From an uncultured Mycoplasmatota bacterium (GTDB lineage: Bacteria > Bacillota_I > Bacilli_A > RF39 > UBA660), in the NCBI GenBank assembly GCA_900544625.1, contig UQVR01000010.1, positions 1 through 38,553 of the forward strand: a DNA stretch of 38,553 nt. Direction: 5' to 3'. Each line of letters begins with the position of its first letter. Positions within the stretch are counted from its first letter, which is position 1. Made by a program: the position numbers and the translations under genes. Positions 33,636-38,553 of this stretch are shown here, piece by piece. Below the pieces are notes generated by a model, which was not told the DNA's origin, ran no database searches, and saw only the letters and a list, made by a program, of their open reading frames with translations.

Positions 33636-34617
33636 AGAAATTATTAACTAAATCTTTGTATGGAACATATTCATCTAATAAATTAAAATCTATTAAAAAA
33701 TCCTCCAAGTTAGTAAATAATCCTTCACTTATATATGGATTATCTAGCCAACAATCATATTCTTTATATCTTTTTATCATTTCCGCTAAATCTTTAACAC
33801 TTGTGTCTGGAAATTGATTTATTATATCTTTAGCAACAACTTCTGCATCATTATCAAGCGTATATTTTATGCCTTTATTTATAGCATCAGTAAATTTCTT
33901 AACAATATCTTTATGATTCTTTACATAACTTTTACGAGCATAGAATGCTGTATATGGAACTTCACCAGAAAGCATACCAACGGATGCCACAACATGACCA
34001 TATCCTTGTTTAACTAAAGCCGTTGCATTAGGTTCAAAAAGGTTAACAAATTCCCCAACACCACCAATAAATGAACCAGATAAAGCAGAAAACTCAACTG
34101 CAGTATTTACCTTTATTTTATTTGTATCAATATTGTTTTTCTTTAAAGCATTTAAGAAATTTAATGCAGGCATTCCTGTACTTCTACCAACTAAAATTTC
34201 TTTATTATATATATCTTCTAATTTAAAATCTTTAATTTCTTTTCTAGAAACTATAAATTGACCATCTCTTTTAGTAAGTCCAGCAAAAAGTTGTAAATAA
34301 TCGCTTTCATCTTGTTTGTAAACATATATTGCAGATTCAGCTCCGGCAAAACCAATTTCTACATCACCAGATAACACGGCAGCACTAACTTTATCAGCGC
34401 CTGGAGTTAAAATAAGTTCTAAATCAATGCCGGATTCTTTGAAATAACCTTTTTCTAAAGCAATATAAAGTGGACTATAAAAAGAACTATGTGTAACCTC
34501 TGCTAATCTAACTTTAATAAGATTTTCATTTGTATCTTTTTTAATAAATTTTAAAGCTAGAATCAAAGCTACAAATATGATTATGCAAGATAATCCAATA
34601 ATAATTTTCTTTTTCAA
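33628..34617 (-). CDS. ABC importer substrate-binding protein (SsuA/NMT1-like), TTG start
   Basis: 329 residues. An N-terminal membrane anchor of about 22 hydrophobic residues without a proper lipobox, then a periplasmic-binding fold of the SsuA/ThiY/NMT1 type: SPLYIALEKGYFKESGIDLE, GADKVSAAVLSGDVEIGFAG, VGRSTGMPALNFLNALKKNN and FEPNATALVKQGYG. The start is TTG at 34617-34615, supported by GGAGG eight bases upstream. No TPP or other riboswitch pattern is visible in the 100-base leader, so a thiamine role is not favoured. It is first in the operon. Confidence 0.88.
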   Translation of the reverse strand: MKKKIIIGLSCIIIFVALILALKFIKKDTNENLIKVRLAEVTHSSFYSPLYIALEKGYFKESGIDLELILTPGADKVSAAVLSGDVEIGFAGAESAIYVYKQDESDYLQLFAGLTKRDGQFIVSRKEIKDFKLEDIYNKEILVGRSTGMPALNFLNALKKNNIDTNKIKVNTAVEFSALSGSFIGGVGEFVNLFEPNATALVKQGYGHVVASVGMLSGEVPYTAFYARKSYVKNHKDIVKKFTDAINKGIKYTLDNDAEVVAKDIINQFPDTSVKDLAEMIKRYKEYDCWLDNPYISEGLFTNLEDFLIDFNLLDEYVPYKDLVNNFYE

Positions 34618-34676
34618 AAATAATTCCTCCCTCTAGGGTAGTATATGAATTTAGATCTTTTTGGTTAAAAACAATT

Positions 34677-34705
34677 TTGCATTTAACTATAAAATATGAT
34701 ATTAT
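34677..34705 (+). promoter_or_regulatory. Promoter of the GNAT-MazG gene
   Basis: TTGCAT (34677-34682), 17-base spacer and TATTAT (34700-34705). Transcription would start near 34712, about nine bases before the ATG, leaving no room for a Shine-Dalgarno. Confidence 0.65.
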
Positions 34706-34720
34706 TTAAATGTGATTATT

Positions 34721-35485
34721 ATGAAGATAGAATTAAAAAAAGCAAATGAAAAAAATGTAGGCATTGCAAACAAATTTTTAACAATGTTAATAAAAGATGA
34801 ACAACAATATGATGAAAATATTAAAAATGATTTTGAAATGAAATCTTACTATGAAAACTTATATAATGATAATTACTTATATTTTGCATATGCAGATGAA
34901 AAAATAGTGGGATATTTATACGGATTTATTATAGAAGATGAACTAAACAATAAGAAATCTGCCAAACTAGATGCCTTATTTATCTTGCCTGAATATCGTA
35001 ATATGAAATTAGCATCCTTATTAATAGATAATTTCAAGAATTGGTGTCAAGAAAATAATGCCGAAATTATTATGGTAAATGTGTGGTCTAACAATCTAAC
35101 TGCCAAGCATTTATATTTAAAGCATGATTTTATTCCTAAAAAAGAAGAATTATTTATAGGTTATCGACCCAAACAATACCAAAAATTAGTACGAGATAAA
35201 ATTCCAGAAATAATAAGTTCAAATAATGAAACACCTGTTACTAGAATATTAAGTGATTTAGAATATAAAGAAGAACTAGAAAAGAAACTATATGAAGAAT
35301 ATTTAGAAGTATTAACATCAACTGGTAAAAATAGAATAGAAGAACTTGCTGATATGCTTGAAGTAATGATATCTTTAGCTAAGTTAGAAAATAAATCCCT
35401 AGATGACATAATTACTGTTGCCAAAAAGAAAAATGAAAAAAGAGGTAGTTTCGAAGATAAAATATACCTAGAGACAGTAAAATAA
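34721..35485 (+). CDS. Fused GNAT acetyltransferase and MazG-like pyrophosphohydrolase
   Basis: 254 residues. Residues 1-150 are a GNAT domain: KIVGYLYGF, AKLDALFILPEYRNMKLASLL (the acetyl-CoA pyrophosphate loop region) and NVWSNNLTAKHLYLKHDF. Residues about 152-254 are a MazG-type nucleotide pyrophosphohydrolase-like domain: YQKLVRDKIPEII, EEYLEV and EELADMLEVM (ExxE...ExxD metal ligands), NEKRGSFEDKIYL. Each usually occurs alone. The short leader and missing Shine-Dalgarno suggest a leaderless or nearly leaderless mRNA. Function as a house-cleaning enzyme is inferred from MazG relatives. The acetyl acceptor is unknown. Confidence 0.82.
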   Translation: MKIELKKANEKNVGIANKFLTMLIKDEQQYDENIKNDFEMKSYYENLYNDNYLYFAYADEKIVGYLYGFIIEDELNNKKSAKLDALFILPEYRNMKLASLLIDNFKNWCQENNAEIIMVNVWSNNLTAKHLYLKHDFIPKKEELFIGYRPKQYQKLVRDKIPEIISSNNETPVTRILSDLEYKEELEKKLYEEYLEVLTSTGKNRIEELADMLEVMISLAKLENKSLDDIITVAKKKNEKRGSFEDKIYLETVK

Positions 35486-35503
35486 TTAATTTAAATTTTA
35501 ATA

Positions 35504-35535
35504 GAACATATGCAACTTTGTATATGTTTTATTCT
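35504..35535 (+). terminator. Terminator after the GNAT-MazG gene
   Basis: AACATATGCAA and TTTGTATATGTT pair in an imperfect stem followed by TTTATTCTTT. Confidence 0.55.
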
Positions 35536-35569
35536 TTATAACACAAAGTATTTATTAACAAAAAGCCTC

Positions 35570-35598
35570 TTTACAACAACAAAAATATTTGCTATAAT
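35570..35598 (+). promoter_or_regulatory. Promoter of the three-gene operon
   Basis: TTTACA (35570-35575), 17-base spacer, TATAAT (35593-35598) with a TTGC just before. The ribosome binding site AAAGGG lies 9 bases before the first ATG. Confidence 0.75.
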
Positions 35599-35624
35599 CT
35601 ATTCATAATAAAGGGCGTGATTAA

Positions 35625-36917
35625 ATGAAGATGTTATCAAGTGAAGTTAAAACATTACTAGATAAGTTATATAACTTACGTGGTGAAGATAGTGTTATAC
35701 TAGCTAAAATGAATAAAGAAAGACAAGAAGCAATTGAAACTGGAGAAAGAACAAAGAATGAAAAAGAAGTTCTTTTAAATAAAATCGAAAAATTAAGTAA
35801 TGAAGAAAGAACCTTACAAGAAGAAGGAAATAAATTATCTTCTATTTTAAGCAATATAAATAGAGACGATTTTTCTAATGTTTTAGATAGATTACAAATA
35901 GACTTTGATCCAGCATCAATAAATGAAAAAATAACAAGAATGCTACCTGAAACAATTGAAAAAGTTGTATCAGAAAATAAAAAAGCTAGTGAAGAATTAG
36001 AAACTGTTGAAACAGAAATGAATAATGCAATCACTAAAGTAGAAGAATTAGGAATAAGGAAAGATGAAGCATTAAGTAATCAAGCAAAATTAAATGAATA
36101 TTTTGAACTAGCGCTTGAAGGAAATATCAATATAACTAGAGATGCGATTACAAGCTTACTTGAAAAATTTGATTTTAATGAAGATGAACAAAGAGAAGCC
36201 GCTAAAATATTAATGTTCCCAGAAGATGCTTTATATGAATATGATGCATCATTTAAAAGTGGTTCACAAACAAGTGGAAAAACAATAACAGAAGTATTAA
36301 TGGAAGCTAAAAAGGAATCAAAATCTGAAGTAAAAGAAGAACCTAAAGAAGAAACTATATTAGATTCCGAAGAACCATCTTCATTAGAAAATATATTCGA
36401 AAGTGTAATTAGTGAAAATGCTATTCCTGATGTAGAAGAACCAGAAGAAGAGCATGAAGAAAAAGAAGAAACTAAAGAAGATGTAGTTGAAGAAGTAAAA
36501 CCATTATTTAGTGATAATAACGAAGATAATGTAATGCAAAGTAAAGTAGAAGAACATAGTAGTAATGCTATAACTAGTTTTTTAGAAAATCTTGGTTTAA
36601 ATTTAAACAGTATTAATAAAGAAAAATTAGATAAAGTAATTAATAGTGATGATGAAGAAACAATAAATAAAAACATAGAAGTATTAAAGAGTCATGAAAT
36701 TGATTTAGATATTTTAATAGAAAATATTGAATTGTTACTTGATAAAGAATTAGCAGAAAAAATAGATAAATTAATAGCTATTGGCAAAGAATCACGAGAT
36801 ATTAGCTTAATGCCTAGTGTATTAGTAAAATATGATTTAAATGGTTTAAATAACACAATAAATTTATTGCAAATAAGTGGATTAGATCCAAAGAAAGTAC
36901 CATTAATGGCATATTAG
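35625..36917 (+). CDS. Unknown protein: coiled coil, acidic linker, helical C terminus
   Basis: 430 residues, function not recognised. Residues 1-130 are strongly coiled-coil (heptads rich in Glu, Lys and Leu). Residues 215-300 are a very acidic linker with strings of Glu. The last about 115 residues (SFLENLGLNLNSINKEKLDK to the end) contain helical repeats. There is no signal peptide or transmembrane segment. It leads an operon with two smaller helical proteins. It resembles a scaffold more than an enzyme. Confidence 0.75.
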   Translation: MKMLSSEVKTLLDKLYNLRGEDSVILAKMNKERQEAIETGERTKNEKEVLLNKIEKLSNEERTLQEEGNKLSSILSNINRDDFSNVLDRLQIDFDPASINEKITRMLPETIEKVVSENKKASEELETVETEMNNAITKVEELGIRKDEALSNQAKLNEYFELALEGNINITRDAITSLLEKFDFNEDEQREAAKILMFPEDALYEYDASFKSGSQTSGKTITEVLMEAKKESKSEVKEEPKEETILDSEEPSSLENIFESVISENAIPDVEEPEEEHEEKEETKEDVVEEVKPLFSDNNEDNVMQSKVEEHSSNAITSFLENLGLNLNSINKEKLDKVINSDDEETINKNIEVLKSHEIDLDILIENIELLLDKELAEKIDKLIAIGKESRDISLMPSVLVKYDLNGLNNTINLLQISGLDPKKVPLMAY

Positions 36918-36930
36918 AAAGGATGATTAT

Positions 36931-37593
36931 ATGAAGTCTTTTGAAGAAATAAAAAGCATTTATGATGAAGAGAAAAAAGGGTTTGATGTAGAAAAGGAAA
37001 AACCAGAAAAATTTTTAATTTCTTTGGAACTTGCAGAACCAGAAAATAGAATTCTTTTAAGTGAAAATGGTATTAATTTAAAACCAAGTGAATGGATAGT
37101 TTTAACAATAGAACCAGAAATCTTAAAAAAGACAGTTTTAAGAGCCAAAGAATTAGGCTTTCTTGAAGCATATAAACAAACACCTTCATTTTTAAAACAA
37201 GATGTAGATGCAATTATTAAAAGAATGGCACATTTAGAACATTTGGGTATTCCTTATAAAAACGAAAAAGGAAAATATCAATCATTTTTATTTAGTAAAA
37301 GAGGATATGAATATGTTTTATCTCAAACAAGCGAAATGACTAAAGAAATTAAAGGTATATCAGATATTGAATTAAAAGAACTTTCCGATAGAGTAATGGA
37401 AACATTTGCAATGGAAGATAAAAAAAACGAAATATATGAAAAGCTAGCTTTGGTAGAAAAAGAAGGATTATCAATAAAAGAAACTTTAATGAAAGTCTTC
37501 GGTGAGTTCAGCGATAATTTGGATTATTTAAGTGAAAATATTGATGAAATTCTTGCAAATAATAAAGAAGTAGAAAAAGGGAGAGTAGCATGA
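36931..37593 (+). CDS. Unknown helical-repeat protein
   Basis: 220 residues, function not recognised. Helical units such as LKPSEWIVLTIEPEILKKTV, ELGFLEAYKQTPSFL and LEHLGIPYKNEKGKYQSFLF are reminiscent of mTERF-type repeats (two helices ending in a loop), but this is a visual resemblance only. It starts 13 bases after the previous gene, with AAAGGATG as ribosome binding site, and overlaps the next by 4 bases. Confidence 0.75.
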   Translation: MKSFEEIKSIYDEEKKGFDVEKEKPEKFLISLELAEPENRILLSENGINLKPSEWIVLTIEPEILKKTVLRAKELGFLEAYKQTPSFLKQDVDAIIKRMAHLEHLGIPYKNEKGKYQSFLFSKRGYEYVLSQTSEMTKEIKGISDIELKELSDRVMETFAMEDKKNEIYEKLALVEKEGLSIKETLMKVFGEFSDNLDYLSENIDEILANNKEVEKGRVA

Positions 37594-37877
37594 ATTTTTT
37601 AAAAGAATATGGGTTTGAAGAAGTTGATATTAACGAATTTTTAGAAAATACTCCAGAAAAAATAAAAGAAGCAATAAAAACACATGAAAAACTAGTGAGA
37701 GTAAACATTGAGTATTTAAAAAATCTCGGGGTTATAACATATAAAGAAATATTTATAAATTATCCAGATATGTTCTTGATGGATGCAAGTACTTTTGAAA
37801 AAAGTTTTTCACAATATGAAACAAAAGAATTACTAGAAAAGTTAAATGCTAATTACAAAATAGTAAAATATTTTTAA
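37590..37877 (+). CDS. Small helical protein of the same operon
   Basis: 95 residues, ATG overlapping the previous stop (ATGA). YLKNLGVITYKEIFINYPDMF followed by STFEKSFSQYETKELLEKLN looks like one or two units of the same type as in the preceding protein. No signal or membrane segment. It probably interacts with its two operon partners. The function is unknown. Confidence 0.7.
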   Translation: MNFLKEYGFEEVDINEFLENTPEKIKEAIKTHEKLVRVNIEYLKNLGVITYKEIFINYPDMFLMDASTFEKSFSQYETKELLEKLNANYKIVKYF

Positions 37878-37901
37878 AAAAATAACCATACGGTTATTTT
37901 T
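37878..37901 (+). terminator. Terminator of the three-gene operon
   Basis: AAAAATAACC (37878-37887) and GGTTATTTTT (37892-37901) form a perfect stem with a 4-base loop. Confidence 0.88.
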
Positions 37902-37954
37902 CCTAAATTGAAAATTGAACCGCACCACTTGGGTGCGGCTTTTTGATATAATAA

Positions 37955-37983
37955 AGGAGCCAAATCCCGGCAAGGAGGCTCCT
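37955..37983 (+). promoter_or_regulatory. Fold-back stem that hides the transposase ribosome binding site
   Basis: AGGAGCC (37955-37961) pairs with GGCTCCT (37977-37983). The Shine-Dalgarno AAGGAGG (37972-37978) sits at the loop edge and in the right arm. Read-through transcripts from outside would fold and block translation, a known strategy of insertion sequences. Confidence 0.6.
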
Positions 37984-37985
37984 AT

Positions 37986-38553
37986 ATGAATTATAAACAA
38001 TTAACGGAAAAAAAGAAAGTAGAAATTGACATTCTATTAGCTCAAGGGCTTTCAATGAGAGAAGTAGGAAGAAGACTCAAAATAAGTCATTCTACAATAT
38101 CAAGATATAAGGCAAATATATATCAAAAAAGAAAAATTGATATAAACAAAAAATATGAAATATTTATAAAATATTTATTTGATCATTATGATCGAAAAGT
38201 TTGTTCTATAGAAATATGTGTATATAAGTTTAAAAAGAGTCACGTTTTTGCAAAATGCCCGTCAGTTAAACAGGTATATAATTGGATAAATGAAGGAAAA
38301 ATATTTTTAAGCAAAGAAAAATTATGCTATAAAAAAAGAAAAGGTAAAAAAACGGGTATGATGGCACATTTCAAATGGAATTTAGATAATAAAACAGTGT
38401 TGCCAATAAGTTTAAGACCTAAGTATATTGAAAATAGAACAGAAGCTGGACATTTAGAAATAGACTCTATAATAGGTAAAAGGAATGAATATGATTCGAT
38501 AGTAAGTATAGTAGATAGATGTACAAGAAAGTTATGGCTAATAAAATCAGAGT
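37986..38553 (+). CDS. IS30-family transposase (partial)
   Basis: 189 codons are open to the right edge, roughly half to two thirds of a typical IS30 transposase (about 320-350 residues). The N-terminal HTH is LSMREVGRRLKISHSTISRY. SVKQVYNWINEGK is the second DNA-binding region. The first catalytic acidic residue of the DDE domain is in GHLEIDSIIGKR, with VDRCTRKLWL after it. The frame is intact as far as visible, so the copy may be functional. Confidence 0.88.
   Translation, partial: MNYKQLTEKKKVEIDILLAQGLSMREVGRRLKISHSTISRYKANIYQKRKIDINKKYEIFIKYLFDHYDRKVCSIEICVYKFKKSHVFAKCPSVKQVYNWINEGKIFLSKEKLCYKKRKGKKTGMMAHFKWNLDNKTVLPISLRPKYIENRTEAGHLEIDSIIGKRNEYDSIVSIVDRCTRKLWLIKSE

Larger units (their letters stand above)
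37905..38553 (+). mobile_element. IS30-family insertion sequence (partial, left part)
   Basis: The left end includes a GC-rich hairpin, CCGCACC-ACTTG-GGTGCGG (37920-37938) with TTTTT, a -10-like TATAAT (37948-37953), a second stem covering the ribosome binding site, and the transposase gene to the window edge. The left border is estimated, since the inverted repeat cannot be matched without the right end. Confidence 0.75.

Noticed and set aside
34618..34720. Riboswitch (TPP or similar) before the ABC importer
   Set aside because: No conserved riboswitch boxes are visible in the short leader.
36080..36676. 198-codon Ser-rich minus-strand frame opposite the operon's first gene
   Set aside because: It is the antisense reading of a Glu/Lys-rich coding sequence; the composition explains the lack of stops.

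Overview
The window looks like chromosomal DNA of a very AT-rich Firmicutes-type bacterium (Bacilli, Erysipelotrichia or RF39-like gut lineages, or a Clostridia relative; I cannot name the species). Supporting signs are strong AGGAGG ribosome binding sites, an rlmB-sigH-secE-nusG order as in Bacillus, B. subtilis-type families (ytqA, mnmM, YqfO), and no outer-membrane genes. TGA works as a stop: hsdM ends in an ATGA overlap with hsdS, and the DUF362 gene ends in TGA inside the next gene's leader. This is therefore not the Mycoplasma code.

Bases 1-17154 form a defence island. A two-gene Gabija system (OLD-type ATPase/TOPRIM protein GajA and UvrD-like helicase GajB) comes first. A small integrative mobilizable element on the minus strand follows: integrase, MobV-type relaxase, a HEPN-type cargo gene, RepA ATPase and a small DNA-binding protein. 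Each of the four mobility genes carries in-frame stops, frameshifts or both, while the HEPN gene between them is intact. A double-HTH Xre regulator, transcribed in the opposite direction, leads a plus-strand restriction operon: GIY-YIG/DUF4357 protein, HsdR, HsdM, HsdS, a DUF262 protein and a Dam-like adenine methyltransferase. About 550 non-coding bases close the island.

Bases 17700-26430 are mostly core genome: DUF362 protein, PncC/CinA amidase, a TIGR01212 radical SAM protein, tRNA-Thr(CGT), RlmB, a SigH-like sigma factor, SecE and NusG. Then come a collagen-like surface protein with its adjacent glycosyltransferase, an HD hydrolase, a YqfO/Nif3-like domain protein and a TetR regulator.

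Bases 26600-38553 hold an MMPL exporter fused in frame to a secreted heptad-type protein, a relic TnpB element that keeps a structured right-end RNA region, an MnmM-like tRNA methyltransferase, two tiny membrane proteins, an SsuABC/ThiXYZ-like ABC importer, a GNAT-MazG fusion, a three-gene operon of unknown helical proteins, and an IS30-family transposase cut off by the window edge.

The points I find most interesting are: dead mobility genes around an intact HEPN gene; three genes (gajB, the integrase, the glycosyltransferase) with a good Shine-Dalgarno sequence but ATA or ATT where the start codon should be; shared ATGAC half-sites upstream of the HEPN gene and the restriction operon; and the TnpB relic with its RNA-like stem-loops.
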